Assembly: GCF_004770145.1 (NCBI RefSeq)
Contig: NZ_RQFW01000019.1
Span: 434,001-498,000 of the forward strand
Length of the DNA: 64,000 nt
Source: Leptospira bourretii
GTDB taxonomy: Bacteria > Spirochaetota > Leptospiria > Leptospirales > Leptospiraceae
Direction of reading: 5' to 3'
Shown: positions 8,938 to 17,927 of the stretch, piece after piece
Layout: every line of letters begins with the position of its first letter
Position numbering within the stretch: the stretch's first letter is position 1
Notes under the pieces: generated by a model
Database searches by the model: none
What the model was told of the DNA's origin: nothing
What the model saw: the letters and a program-made list of their open reading frames with translations, nothing else
Position numbers and translations under genes: made by a program

Positions 8938-9962
8938 AAGAATTCAGAAACATTCTCATCATACTTTTTTTTTCCAGTTTTCCAATCCATGCGCAATGGT
9001 TCCCAAAATCAAAATCTTTTGAGGATGTATGGACTTCCTATTATTTAAAGCAAAATCTATTTAGCCAAGCCTATGGCATTCAAACAAGGGACTTGATTCG
9101 TCAAACAACGGAAGCAGAAGAGGAAGATTTTTCTTTTTACTGGAAATCATGTCACCAACCGGAGATTAAAGACTTAACACAGATTTTACGTTATATTTCT
9201 TTTTATGATGCGATTCTGACAGTAAGACAATGTGTTACAGCAAACAAAGAAGAACAAATCCAAATTGAAAAACAAACAAAGAAAAAAATCTTCGATTTAA
9301 TTGTTTTGCCAAAATTTGAAATTTTAGAATCCGAAATAACAAACGAAGAACTCATCCCCCTTGTAGATGAACTAAAAAAAGAATGGGAAAAAACAATTTA
9401 CGTATTTTCAAATTTTTATAAATCTCACGAAGTTTTATTCTTAGGAAAAGAAAGAGAATACACTTTAGCCATTAATCGCATATTATATTCCGATATGCCA
9501 GAGGGCAGAAGGAAAACTTTAATTTTAAAACTTCTGCAAGATATGAAACAACAGAACAAAAGCACCTATCAGTTATTTTATTATTCAAAACAGAACCCTT
9601 GGGCAGCTTCTAACTTAAACGAAGAAAATTACGAATCCAAAAAATTCTACTTATCCTTGATTGAAGAATGGAAAGTTGACCCAGATTTTGATCCAAACCA
9701 AATTAGTTCTCTAAAGGATTTCCAATTTTGTTTAGAAGAAATTCCTAATTCCAATCAGAAGATTCGAATATTAGGATTTTTTGGTTTTTTTAGTGATTAT
9801 GGAAGGTTCACAACAAAAGACCAGACTTCTTTTTCACAAACGAACCAAACTCGAATTCGTTATATCAGACATTCCTTATTTCATTCACATCATTTCCAAA
9901 AAAGATTAGAAAATATACTGATATCTTGCAAAAATTCCGTCCAATCGGTGAAAGAAATATGA
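8934..9962 (+). CDS. Secreted protein of unknown function in the CHAT/sigma cluster
   Basis: 342 residues from a TTG start overlapping the CHAT stop (TTGA); AGGAG lies upstream and supports the start. An N-terminal signal peptide (about 1-20, ending PIHAQ) suggests periplasmic export. The mature part is helical, lysine- and glutamate-rich, with several cysteines (SCHQ, RQCV, FCLEE, SCKN). No family recognised. The gene is ATGA-coupled to the sigma factor, so it may sense or transmit an envelope signal, but this is only context. Confidence 0.72.
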   Translation: MKEFRNILIILFFSSFPIHAQWFPKSKSFEDVWTSYYLKQNLFSQAYGIQTRDLIRQTTEAEEEDFSFYWKSCHQPEIKDLTQILRYISFYDAILTVRQCVTANKEEQIQIEKQTKKKIFDLIVLPKFEILESEITNEELIPLVDELKKEWEKTIYVFSNFYKSHEVLFLGKEREYTLAINRILYSDMPEGRRKTLILKLLQDMKQQNKSTYQLFYYSKQNPWAASNLNEENYESKKFYLSLIEEWKVDPDFDPNQISSLKDFQFCLEEIPNSNQKIRILGFFGFFSDYGRFTTKDQTSFSQTNQTRIRYIRHSLFHSHHFQKRLENILISCKNSVQSVKEI

Positions 9963-10528
9963 GTGATGAAATTCGAAAGTTAATCGATAACTGCCTACTC
10001 GGAAAGAGTTCTGCATGGCAGGAGTTGATTCGAAGGTTCCACAGGCTCATCATTGGGACTTGTGCGCATTACGTTCCAAGAGAAGAAGTCACAGACACTT
10101 CCCAACAAGTGTATCTCAAACTCACAGAAAACGATTACCACCTCCTGCGAAAGTTCAAAGGGGATAGTTTACCTGCATTTATTATCTATTTAAGTGAAAT
10201 TTCTAAAAATATCAGTATGTCTCAGACAAGATCCATTCGTCGGTATGAATATCGAGAGGGAATTTCTTTGGATTTGAGTATCGATATTTTAGATGATCGG
10301 CAAAACCAGGAAGATGTCTATTTTGCTTGGGAAGAAAAACGCGAGTTTTACGATCTCATTGAAGGTTTGGATGATGCTCATAAAGAAATTCTCATCCTGA
10401 GGCTAAAAGGTTACAAGTTTAAAGAAATTGCGGAAATCCTCGATGTTCCCCTAGGGACTGTCCTTGCCCGGGCCAACCGAGCCAAAGAAAAGATAAAAAA
10501 AATCCTGACAAAGGAAATAAAGCCGTAG
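9959..10528 (+). CDS. ECF-type RNA polymerase sigma factor
   Basis: 189 residues from ATG 9959, chosen because ATGA overlaps the preceding stop; an in-frame ATG at 9926 is less likely. Region 2 contains WQELIRRFHRLIIGTCAHY and the EVTDTSQQVYLKL segment; region 4 has the helix-turn-helix AHKEILILRLKGYKFKEIAE followed by LDVPLGTVLARANRAKEKI. ECF sigmas direct RNA polymerase to stress or envelope regulons. No classical anti-sigma gene follows; the coupled genes are a CHAT protease and a secreted protein. Confidence 0.88.
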   Translation: MSDEIRKLIDNCLLGKSSAWQELIRRFHRLIIGTCAHYVPREEVTDTSQQVYLKLTENDYHLLRKFKGDSLPAFIIYLSEISKNISMSQTRSIRRYEYREGISLDLSIDILDDRQNQEDVYFAWEEKREFYDLIEGLDDAHKEILILRLKGYKFKEIAEILDVPLGTVLARANRAKEKIKKILTKEIKP

Positions 10529-10546
10529 CGGGGGGAAATAAATACA

Positions 10547-11080
10547 ATGGAACCAAAAGATCCGAATGAATTTATGAACCGACTCAAATTAAAAGAAGCC
10601 CTTTACCTCATGTCCCAAGGGGAAGATGCGGACTCATCCACGGTCGATTGGATCTTGGATACCGTTCTTCCGAACAAGGGTTCCAGCATACAGATTTACC
10701 TTCAATTTGTGAAAGACCAATTGAAACTTCTCACAAGTGACGAGGGAGGTATCAATTTAGTAACTCCGGAATTGGCCTTTCGGGGAACGGGAAATTCTAG
10801 CGGGGCTTTCCGAGTCCACAGACAGGTGGGAGGAAGGGATTTGGATTTTGTCTTCCAACCCAATGCCGAAAAAAACCAGGTTTTCCTTTCGGTAGAAGGA
10901 ACCAACTGCGACCGACTTTCTGCAAAATTGTTTTTAGATGGAGCCCCTGTCGAGACCTTACCGAAACTCGGGTCTCAGTCCATGTTTGATTCCCCAATTA
11001 CTCTAGATTCCAGTCCTGAGCTTGCGATTTTTGAATCAGGAAAGGAAATTGGTCGTTATCATTTTATGTTACAATCATAA
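10547..11080 (+). CDS. Hypothetical protein, last gene of the CHAT/sigma cluster
   Basis: 177 residues preceded by a strong purine-rich ribosome-binding site (GGGGGGAAA). The N-terminal third is helical (EFMNRLKLKEALYLMSQG) and the rest is beta-rich (RDLDFVFQPN, NQVFLSVEGTN). No transmembrane segment or known domain seen. Position just after an ECF sigma gene is where anti-sigma or effector proteins often sit, but there is no ZAS motif. A terminator lies about 110 bases downstream. Confidence 0.72.
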   Translation: MEPKDPNEFMNRLKLKEALYLMSQGEDADSSTVDWILDTVLPNKGSSIQIYLQFVKDQLKLLTSDEGGINLVTPELAFRGTGNSSGAFRVHRQVGGRDLDFVFQPNAEKNQVFLSVEGTNCDRLSAKLFLDGAPVETLPKLGSQSMFDSPITLDSSPELAIFESGKEIGRYHFMLQS

Positions 11081-11188
11081 TTTTTTTTGTGAACATGCAA
11101 TAAAGGGAGAGGCCCAGGGCATTGATGAATTGAGAAAACGTTCCTAATTTTTTGGAACCACTTTCTTTTCCAAACTAGTTCACTTCAA

Positions 11189-11216
11189 AATCCCGACGAA
11201 GGTCGGGATTTTTTTT
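11189..11216. terminator. Rho-independent terminator, probably bidirectional
   Basis: A 9-bp perfect stem AATCCCGAC / GTCGGGATT with loop GAAG, followed on + by a run of eight T. On the minus strand the stem is followed by GATTTTGAAG, so it can also end ychF transcription. It separates the + strand sigma cluster from the convergent ychF gene. Confidence 0.9.
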
Positions 11217-12312
11217 ATGCGTTCACTCGGAAATAAATCACATCTCCATCTTGGACTATGTATTCCTTACCTTCGACACGGAGTTTGCCCTCATCTTTCA
11301 CTTTGGTGGCATCACCTGTTCTGTCGATGTCTTCATAACGCATGACCTCAGCCCGGATGTATCCTTTTTCAAAATCGGAATGGATGACACTGGCAGCCAC
11401 TGGCCCCGTGCTCCCTTGGTGGGTGGTCCAAGCGCGAACCTCTTCTACTCCTGCAGTAAAGAAAGTCAAAAGTCCAAGAAGTTTATAGGAAGCACGGATC
11501 ATTCGTGATAAACCCGATTCCTTTTCACCAATTTCTTCTAAAAAAGCCAATTGGTCTTCTTTTTCTAATCCGGAGATTTCTTCCTCAAAACGACCACATA
11601 ACACAACGACAGGTGCATTTTCTTTGGAAGCAAAATCGATGATGGTTTTGACAAGTGGATTTTCGCTGGTTTTGACATCGGAATCTAAAATATTAGCAAC
11701 ATATAACACTGGTTTAATGGTGATTAAATTAAATTTTTTAGCAATTTTCTTTTCTTCTTCACCCAGTTCCACTGTAGAAGCACGATTTCCTTTTTTTAAG
11801 GCATCTAAAATTTTATCCATAACAGATAGAATTTCTGCTGCTTCTTTGTTCCCGGTTTTGGCAGTTTTTGCAACACGTTGTTGTTGTTTTTCCAAACTAT
11901 CCAAATCGGCTAAAATTAATTCGTAATTGATGACAGTGATGTCTTCGATGGGATCTACTTTCCCATGAACATGTGTTATGTTTTCATCTTGAAAAGCACG
12001 AACTACATGACAAATTGCATCCACTTCGCGGATATGCGATAAAAACTGATTTCCAAGTCCTTCCCCTTGGCTTGCCCCTTTCACAAGACCTGCGATGTCC
12101 ACAAATTCAATCATGGTGGGAACCGTACGTTTTGGTTTGTATACTTCCGCCAAACGGTTCAGTCTTTCGTCCGGGACTTCCACAACTCCAGTATTGGGTT
12201 CGATGGTACAAAACGGATAGTTGGCAGCTTGGGCTCCTGCCTTCGTGAGTGCATTAAAAATAGTCGACTTACCGACGTTCGGGAGACCTACAATTCCACA
12301 ATTCAAAGCCAT
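11215..12312 (-). CDS. ychF: Redox-regulated ATPase YchF (Obg family)
   Basis: 365 residues beginning [20 protein letters not shown] with P-loop GLPNVGKST, switch region [20 protein letters not shown], and the C-terminal TGS domain ([20 protein letters not shown] onward, ending VIYFRVNA). YchF binds ATP rather than GTP and associates with ribosomes, with roles in the oxidative-stress response. Length matches the family. Transcribed separately from the + strand sigma cluster. Confidence 0.95.
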   Translation of the reverse strand: MALNCGIVGLPNVGKSTIFNALTKAGAQAANYPFCTIEPNTGVVEVPDERLNRLAEVYKPKRTVPTMIEFVDIAGLVKGASQGEGLGNQFLSHIREVDAICHVVRAFQDENITHVHGKVDPIEDITVINYELILADLDSLEKQQQRVAKTAKTGNKEAAEILSVMDKILDALKKGNRASTVELGEEEKKIAKKFNLITIKPVLYVANILDSDVKTSENPLVKTIIDFASKENAPVVVLCGRFEEEISGLEKEDQLAFLEEIGEKESGLSRMIRASYKLLGLLTFFTAGVEEVRAWTTHQGSTGPVAASVIHSDFEKGYIRAEVMRYEDIDRTGDATKVKDEGKLRVEGKEYIVQDGDVIYFRVNA

Positions 12313-12360
12313 AGGGATAGGTTTTTACCGAGAGACGGTAAGACAAGGAAAATTGCTTCC

Positions 12361-12852
12361 TTAGTTTTGAAATCCTGTCTCTAGATAGACAGAAGTAAGA
12401 TAAAAAATAGAACTAAGGATAAGGGTAAGATAGACCACAGTGTAAATTTTACCAATCCGTTTCCAAGGATATCGATCAAACAAATAAAGTTCTCGGATGA
12501 TGAGTTCTGGGGAGGGGTCGGATGGTAGAATGTCTTCTCGTCCTGCCTTTCTCCAAACGAACTGACGTTCTTCTTTTCCTAGTTGGAAAAAAGGAGCAGA
12601 GGAACCTTCTGTAAAAACATCCAAAAGTATAGTCGGGATTTCAAAGTATTTGAAGGTGATGATCCCCGAAAAACTGGTGAGAATGGCAAGGTAATTAATC
12701 ACCACAATGAGTGGACTTGCCGTATAACTAGAGCTAAAGAGTAAATACAAATAAATAACGAGAAATCCAATCGAAACGTATTTGGCAATTCGAGAAAGGA
12801 TTTTGTATAATTTTTGTTCTTGGATAAAATGGTGAAAAACTTCGTGTTTCAT
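12361..12852 (-). CDS. Small membrane protein, unknown function
   Basis: 163 residues with three predicted transmembrane segments: about 25-43 (VSIGFLVIYLYLLFSS), 48-68 (LIVVINYLAILTSFSGIITF) and 138-156 (VYLTLILSSIFYLTSVYL). The loop between helices 2 and 3 contains FVWRKAGREDILPSDPSPEL. No family recognised. It lies 12 bases after the pseudouridine synthase gene on the same strand, so the two probably share a transcript. Confidence 0.7.
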   Translation of the reverse strand: MKHEVFHHFIQEQKLYKILSRIAKYVSIGFLVIYLYLLFSSSYTASPLIVVINYLAILTSFSGIITFKYFEIPTILLDVFTEGSSAPFFQLGKEERQFVWRKAGREDILPSDPSPELIIRELYLFDRYPWKRIGKIYTVVYLTLILSSIFYLTSVYLETGFQN

Positions 12853-12864
12853 TTTGGTTTGAAT

Positions 12865-13566
12865 CTAAAGAGAAAGTGATTTCCCCATTCGATTTGAAAA
12901 TTCTAAAGGAATCTCTGTCTCCACCCACTGTTTTTTTCCCTGGAAGTCGGTAAAGCACAATCGAAAGGAATGAAGATACATTCTTTCTTCTTTCTTTGAC
13001 TGGGTTGTTAAAGAATACACAGGATCACCTAAAACAGGAAAACCCAACTCACGAAGCATAACACGAATTTGGTGCCGCCTCCCTGTTAATATTTTTGCCA
13101 TCCCAAAAGAAATATTTTCCTTCTGGTGACTCAAAAGAATACGAAATTCTGTAATGGCTTTTTTTCCCCCACTCCTCACCACCTTTACTTCTTTATTTCC
13201 ATCTTTTAGAAAACATTCAAACCGTTTCTCTTTCCAATCGGGAATGCCAAAACATAAAAAAATATATTCTTTTTCTGCTTCTTTTAATAAGGAATCGATT
13301 TCTTTATTTTTACTTTGGGTTTTTCCAAGGAGCACAATCCCACTCGTTCCCAAATCCAAACGGTTGGCAGTGCGTAGTTCCGTGAGGCCAAGTTTTGTTG
13401 CCAGTGACCTTGTAAAATCTATTCGGTTTGGATCTTTGGTTTCATGTACAGGAATTCCTGCTGGTTTTTCTGCTAACAAAAACTCATCGCATTCAAAAAG
13501 AATGTTGGTTGTGAGCCCAAAACCAATCGGAATTTGTTTAAGTGGAGACTTCAATCCAAAGACCAC
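12865..13566 (-). CDS. RluA-family pseudouridine synthase
   Basis: 233 residues with the RluA catalytic motif ANRLDLGTSGIVLLGK (catalytic Asp of R-L-D, about residue 71), the KEYIFLCFG strand, KKAITEFRIL, and the C-terminal TGRRHQIRVMLRELGFPVLGDPVY-type motif (split here as TGRRHQIRVML and GFPVLGDPVY). It converts uridine to pseudouridine in rRNA or tRNA; the exact site cannot be told from sequence. No S4 domain. Overlaps the DUF2797 gene by 29 bases. Confidence 0.9.
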   Translation of the reverse strand: MVFGLKSPLKQIPIGFGLTTNILFECDEFLLAEKPAGIPVHETKDPNRIDFTRSLATKLGLTELRTANRLDLGTSGIVLLGKTQSKNKEIDSLLKEAEKEYIFLCFGIPDWKEKRFECFLKDGNKEVKVVRSGGKKAITEFRILLSHQKENISFGMAKILTGRRHQIRVMLRELGFPVLGDPVYSLTTQSKKEERMYLHSFRLCFTDFQGKKQWVETEIPLEFSNRMGKSLSL

Positions 13567-14413
13567 TAAGACTGCGAATGTTGATCACTCCCGTCCGAAA
13601 TAGTAGGTACTGCCCTTTGATTCCTACGAGAGTATCGGTGATGGGAGTTTCTTTTGTGAGTTTGAGAGATTTGATTTTTTCAGGATACGTTTCAATGGGA
13701 TAGTTGATTGTTGTTACACCAACACTTAAATCCAACCGGTTCCAAACCAGTTTGGTTCTGGTATTTGGAGGAGATAGGAATTCATTTTTTTCCAAATGGT
13801 TGAGGAATTTATTTGCCTCTTTCACCAAATCCATATCAGGTGGATCGCCCGCCACCATTTTTTGCCAAGTGGTTTTATCAGGCAAAAACTGACTCAAATA
13901 ATGTTCTAAAATTCCAGCATCCCTTCGAGATGTTACTTCCAAAATGGGAATTCCATACTTGGCCCCCTGGTCCACCCAACGGTTGGACACTGGATTTTCT
14001 TTTGTGATCCCCACTTTTAATCCACTGGAGTTAGCAAAATACACAGTATGTTTTTTAAAACAATTGGTTTGCCCCCAGTCTGGTTCCCGACAAGTGCCTT
14101 TGTGAAAATGACAGGTTTCTGGCCTTAGAATACAAAGATCGTTTTCTGCGAGGTTTGTAAAACAAGTGAAACAATATCCTTGGCTAAATGACTTTTTCGT
14201 TTTTTTCCCACAATGCAAACATCGAATTTCATCATTTGTAGAAAGTGTAATTTTTTTCCCAATCCAAGATTCTACAGGGTTTTCGGAAGTGGACTCTTTA
14301 GCAGTTAAATCTTTTTTATCCGCCTCATTGTAGTTCGCTGTCTCCCAAAAATAAGAAACAGGGGAGATTCCCTTGTGTGACATTTTCCGAACATACCCTT
14401 GGATCTTTGGCAT
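13538..14413 (-). CDS. DUF2797 family protein
   Basis: 291 residues matching the DUF2797 pattern: a zinc-ribbon-like CLHCGKKTKKSFSQGYCFTC (residues about 65-84), further conserved cysteines in ETCHFHKGTCREP, and a GIY-YIG-like core YFANSSGLKVGITKE with a downstream Arg (NRWVDQGA). Function of the family is not established; a nucleic-acid role is inferred. An alternative start at 14383 (MSHKGIS) is possible because neither ATG has a clear ribosome-binding site. Overlaps the RluA-type gene. Confidence 0.82.
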   Translation of the reverse strand: MPKIQGYVRKMSHKGISPVSYFWETANYNEADKKDLTAKESTSENPVESWIGKKITLSTNDEIRCLHCGKKTKKSFSQGYCFTCFTNLAENDLCILRPETCHFHKGTCREPDWGQTNCFKKHTVYFANSSGLKVGITKENPVSNRWVDQGAKYGIPILEVTSRRDAGILEHYLSQFLPDKTTWQKMVAGDPPDMDLVKEANKFLNHLEKNEFLSPPNTRTKLVWNRLDLSVGVTTINYPIETYPEKIKSLKLTKETPITDTLVGIKGQYLLFRTGVINIRSLSGLWIEVST

Positions 14414-14418
14414 AAATT

Positions 14419-15012
14419 TTAAAAACTAAACTCCTTTACATCTTCTGGAAAATAATCTTTGTTTACGTTTACAAAAAGTAAACCAACGAGGCTCGGCTCT
14501 GTGAGTGAAAGATCCCATTTGAATATAACAAGAGTTTGCCTGTACAAATAATGAGAAATTTGTCCTTTGGGCCCGTAAAAAAGTTTGAGTTGGTCTTCAC
14601 CTTCCCCAAGGAAAACCACCTTTCCATTTAAGTTTGGGGATTTTTGTTTGATACGTTTGATGGTAATCTTTCCACCAGGATAGATATCTTCTGGATCAGA
14701 TCCTTCCGTGGCCTCTCCATCATTTGTTGCGGAACTGGGAGCCACTTCCAATGTTGTACCTTCGTAATCCAAATAATTGCAAGGGAAGTCCCCTGGCATA
14801 CTTGGAAAATTTTCCGAACAAGAAGTATATACCGATTCCTTCTCTTCACCCTCCCCATAAGAAACAAGGAGAGTGGAACGGATTGTGGCATAAGCAACCG
14901 ACTTCAAAACTTTAGCAGTTTTGTTTTTGGGAACAGAAACAAATTCCCTTTCGGAAGCAGATAAAGTAAAAACAAAAAGTAAAATAAAAAATAGAAGGAA
15001 AAGTCGTTTCAT
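14419..15012 (-). CDS. Secreted protein of unknown function
   Basis: 197 residues from the second of two adjacent ATGs, which is better spaced from GAGGT. Signal peptide about residues 1-19 (LFVFTLSASE). The mature part is beta-rich, with two cysteines (YTSCSENFPS and FPCNYLDY) and an acidic low-complexity patch (NDGEATEGSDPEDIYPGG). No known family. Lies directly downstream of the NamZ-like gene and probably shares its transcript. Confidence 0.7.
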   Translation of the reverse strand: MKRLFLLFFILLFVFTLSASEREFVSVPKNKTAKVLKSVAYATIRSTLLVSYGEGEEKESVYTSCSENFPSMPGDFPCNYLDYEGTTLEVAPSSATNDGEATEGSDPEDIYPGGKITIKRIKQKSPNLNGKVVFLGEGEDQLKLFYGPKGQISHYLYRQTLVIFKWDLSLTEPSLVGLLFVNVNKDYFPEDVKEFSF

Positions 15013-15019
15013 CATTACC

Positions 15020-16264
15020 TCAATACAACAAATAAGGAGCGATTTTTTTACGTTCCGATTCTTCTTCTGCTAAATAAGTATTATGGAAATCACTAAAAGA
15101 TTTTCCTTCATTGATCGAAGTGCGGAAATGTTCATTCCCCCAAAGTTGGTCTACCCAATGGTTTGCCGAACCTTTACTCCATTTAAAATCATTTGGATAG
15201 GTTTCTTTCATGAGCCGGATCAAATCATAAGCCAATTGGATGGGATCATAATCGGGACGAACTAAATTCATACGAAGTCCTGAACAAATTTTTCCTTTAT
15301 GGGGACCAAAGGTTGGTTTGAAATAAACAGGAGAAAAATAATAAGATTTGTTTCCGAGACTCGCCAGTTTATTTGCAAGCTCTTCTGGGTTTGTCATCCA
15401 AGGAGCTCCAAAATAAACAAAGGGAGCTTGGGTCCCTCGGCCCACAGACACATTCACACCTTCGAGTAATACCAAAGAAAGGTAATTTCTCGCAGAGTCC
15501 ACCATAGGTAAGTTTGGTGAGGGAGTGGTCCAAGGAATTCCTGTATCTTCAAAATACATTCCTCGTTTATAACCTTCAACCGGAACGACCATCACATCCA
15601 CACTGTCTTTTAAATATTCTTTATTATAAAACCTTGTGGCCTCACCAACCGTCATCCCAGTGATGAGTAGCGATGGAAACTCACCAGCAAAATTCAAATT
15701 TCTTGGATTCATTTTTTCACCCATCGGCGGAAGGTGCATGGCAACATGAATATGATCGAGAACTATCAGTTTTGTTTTTGTATTCTTCATCGCATCCATC
15801 AGTCTTTTTAATACACTTAAGTATGTATAACAACGCATTCCTACATCTTGGACATCAAAAACAACATAATCCACTTCCCGAACAAGATCTCTTAATTCAG
15901 AATCTTTGATTCGATAGATATGATACAAAGGTCGATTGAAAGTAGAATCCATTGTAACAGGTGTTTGGCTAAACTCTTCTTCTAAACCAAGGAACCCATG
16001 TTCAAGACCAATCAAATGTTCCAGAGTGATTTTATGTTTTTCTAAAGAAGTGATGATTTTTTTAGGACTTGTTCCAATCCCCGAAGGATTCGTGGCAAGC
16101 ATCAATTTTTTTCCAGCCATGGTGGGGAGGACTTTTTCATAAAAAATGTCCTGGGAAATCCGCAACTTGGAATCATTCGGATGGACACGAAATTGGGGAA
16201 CTGTGTTCCCGTGGCATGCAAGGACTAGAAAGCAGAGAGAAAACCTAAAAAAGTAATTGGTCAT
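15020..16264 (-). CDS. DUF1343 lipoprotein, NamZ-like exo-beta-N-acetylmuramidase family
   Basis: 414 residues from ATG 16264 (an upstream ATG at 16300 gives an unlikely leader). Lipoprotein signal FSLCFLVLACHG. DUF1343 features: GKKLMLATNPSG, LIGLEHGFLG, YVVFDVQDVGMRCYTYL, VLDHIHVAMHLPPMG, PSLLITGMTVGEATRFYN and GRGTQAPFVYFGAPW. NamZ members remove terminal N-acetylmuramic acid from peptidoglycan fragments during recycling. Surface or periplasmic lipid anchoring is inferred. Divergent from the FlgT-like lipoprotein with only about 40 bases between starts. Confidence 0.85.
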   Translation of the reverse strand: MTNYFFRFSLCFLVLACHGNTVPQFRVHPNDSKLRISQDIFYEKVLPTMAGKKLMLATNPSGIGTSPKKIITSLEKHKITLEHLIGLEHGFLGLEEEFSQTPVTMDSTFNRPLYHIYRIKDSELRDLVREVDYVVFDVQDVGMRCYTYLSVLKRLMDAMKNTKTKLIVLDHIHVAMHLPPMGEKMNPRNLNFAGEFPSLLITGMTVGEATRFYNKEYLKDSVDVMVVPVEGYKRGMYFEDTGIPWTTPSPNLPMVDSARNYLSLVLLEGVNVSVGRGTQAPFVYFGAPWMTNPEELANKLASLGNKSYYFSPVYFKPTFGPHKGKICSGLRMNLVRPDYDPIQLAYDLIRLMKETYPNDFKWSKGSANHWVDQLWGNEHFRTSINEGKSFSDFHNTYLAEEESERKKIAPYLLY

Positions 16265-16306
16265 GTAAGTATATGTTTCTATAATATAGCAAATCTTCAA
16301 GGAGAA

Positions 16307-17542
16307 ATGTCCTTCATGTTCAACCGACTTCGTTTGGCTCCCTTAACCGGAGTTCTCATCCTTACTATTTTGGCATGTGCCGGATCCAATTCAGCCCAGA
16401 AACAACCTACGCTGCCAGACAATGTGGTAACAGCGATGGGAGAGGCACCAATTTACCAAGGAGACTTGGCTCTTGCACGAAACAAAGCATTGAAAGATGC
16501 CAAACTCAATGCCATACGCAAACTTGTAGGGGAACAAATTACAGAAAAATCGGGAGTATCCGATGGCCAGTCCCTAGGCTCCAAACTCTATGGGAAAACT
16601 GATAGTTTTGTAAAAAAATACGATATCATTAGCGAAGAACAATGGAAATTGGACACCCAAGACATGATCCGTTTGAATGTCCGTTGTGAAGTGGAAGCAA
16701 CCAAACTTTCCACAGCAGTGGATGCCCTCCTCGATGATGTAGGAAATCCAAGAATTGCTGTCCTTGTCCAAACTGTTGTGAATGGAAAGTCCTATCCGAT
16801 TGGATCAGCAACAAACATTGCCGAAGCAGAACTCATTGAAAAACTCCGCACCAAAGGAAACAAAGTTGTCGATAGTTCGCAACTCACTGCACTACTCAAA
16901 AAAAATCCAAGCCTTGCCAAACTCGACCTCACCTCTGTGGAAGAAGGAAGCCCTCTTCTCACACTGGCACAAGATTCTGGTGCCGAGGTTTTGATTGTTG
17001 CCAAAGTCTCAACCACCGACCAAAAACCAGTGGTTTTGCCTGGTGGGAAAAAAACAGATTTTTTAAGTTCGGCAGCCACTGGCCCTTATCGCATCATCCA
17101 ACTTTGGGGTGATGGAAAAATATTTGGTTCGGGAAGTTTGGAAGGACGCGGTGCAGATATCACCCAAGAAGTTTCCAGAGAACAAGCAGTCAAAGATTGG
17201 GCTAATCTTGTTTCCGGAAAAGTGGGAAAACAAATCAAAGACGAGTGGTTCAAACTCACAGAACAAAACACTGTCATCCTAAAATTCAAAGGACTTGGAT
17301 TGGAAGATGCCATCAATTTCAAAAACGATTTGATGGAATACACTTCAGTCAAACAAATCAATGACCGCAAAACAGAAATGAATGGTTCGGAATGGGAGCT
17401 GACATATCCTGGAAAAGAATCTATGTTTGCTGAAGAGTTAATGTATAAAAAAGATTCTAGTTTTCGTTTTTTAAGTAGCAAAACATTAAGCATCAACAGC
17501 TCCAAACGCGGGGTTGTGGAAGTAGAATTTAGAAACAAATAG
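16307..17542 (+). CDS. FlgT/LPP20-like lipoprotein
   Basis: 411 residues with lipobox LTILAC (Cys about 24). The segment LALARNKALKDAKLNAIRKLVGEQI is typical of the FlgT/LPP20 N-terminal domain (repeated A-x-x-x-A-x-x-D-A). A middle region (about 155-300) has the alternating strands of the FlgT-M/TolB-N type (RIAVLVQTVVNGK, AEVLIVAKVSTT), and a C-terminal FlgT-like region follows. In other bacteria FlgT stabilises flagellar basal structures; a flagellar role here is unproved. AAGGAG lies upstream; ATG 16316 has better spacing than 16307. Confidence 0.7.
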   Translation: MSFMFNRLRLAPLTGVLILTILACAGSNSAQKQPTLPDNVVTAMGEAPIYQGDLALARNKALKDAKLNAIRKLVGEQITEKSGVSDGQSLGSKLYGKTDSFVKKYDIISEEQWKLDTQDMIRLNVRCEVEATKLSTAVDALLDDVGNPRIAVLVQTVVNGKSYPIGSATNIAEAELIEKLRTKGNKVVDSSQLTALLKKNPSLAKLDLTSVEEGSPLLTLAQDSGAEVLIVAKVSTTDQKPVVLPGGKKTDFLSSAATGPYRIIQLWGDGKIFGSGSLEGRGADITQEVSREQAVKDWANLVSGKVGKQIKDEWFKLTEQNTVILKFKGLGLEDAINFKNDLMEYTSVKQINDRKTEMNGSEWELTYPGKESMFAEELMYKKDSSFRFLSSKTLSINSSKRGVVEVEFRNK

Positions 17543-17552
17543 TTTACAGTAA

Positions 17553-17927
17553 TTATGATCCTGCAGAGAGAAAGGAACTAATCTCTGTGGGATCAAATGG
17601 TTTGGAAAAATACCGAGCCACTTTTTTTTCAATGATTGCCGTTTGGATTTCCGGAGTCAGATCATAACCCGTTAAAATACAATAAGTGATATTGGGCCGA
17701 ATGTTTTTGGCTTCAGTGATAAATTCTAATCCGTTCATTTCTGGCATCCGCATATCGCTAATCACAAACTGCACATCCAAATTTTCGCTAAGTTCTTCTA
17801 TTGCTTCCTTCCCGGATTTTGCGACGATTACTTCAAACTCATTTTTAAAATAGTCACGAAATAAATACAAGTTGAGTATTTCATCATCTACATAGAGTAA
17901 CTTACGTTTGGTTTTTGTATCGTTCAT
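17553..17927 (-). CDS. Single-domain response regulator (CheY-like receiver)
   Basis: 124 residues, receiver domain only. Acidic pocket Asp14/Asp15 (LLYVDDE), phospho-acceptor Asp58 (VISDMRMPEMNG), the Thr of CILTGYD, and Lys of FSKPFDP are all present, so it should be phosphorylatable. No output domain, so it acts through protein contacts. ATGA overlap with the histidine kinase upstream makes it the cognate partner. Confidence 0.93.
   Translation of the reverse strand: MNDTKTKRKLLYVDDEILNLYLFRDYFKNEFEVIVAKSGKEAIEELSENLDVQFVISDMRMPEMNGLEFITEAKNIRPNITYCILTGYDLTPEIQTAIIEKKVARYFSKPFDPTEISSFLSAGS

Noticed and set aside
17086..17538. 150-residue minus-strand frame inside the FlgT-like lipoprotein gene
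   Set aside because: Antisense shadow of a well-supported coding gene; composition and lack of ribosome site argue against it.
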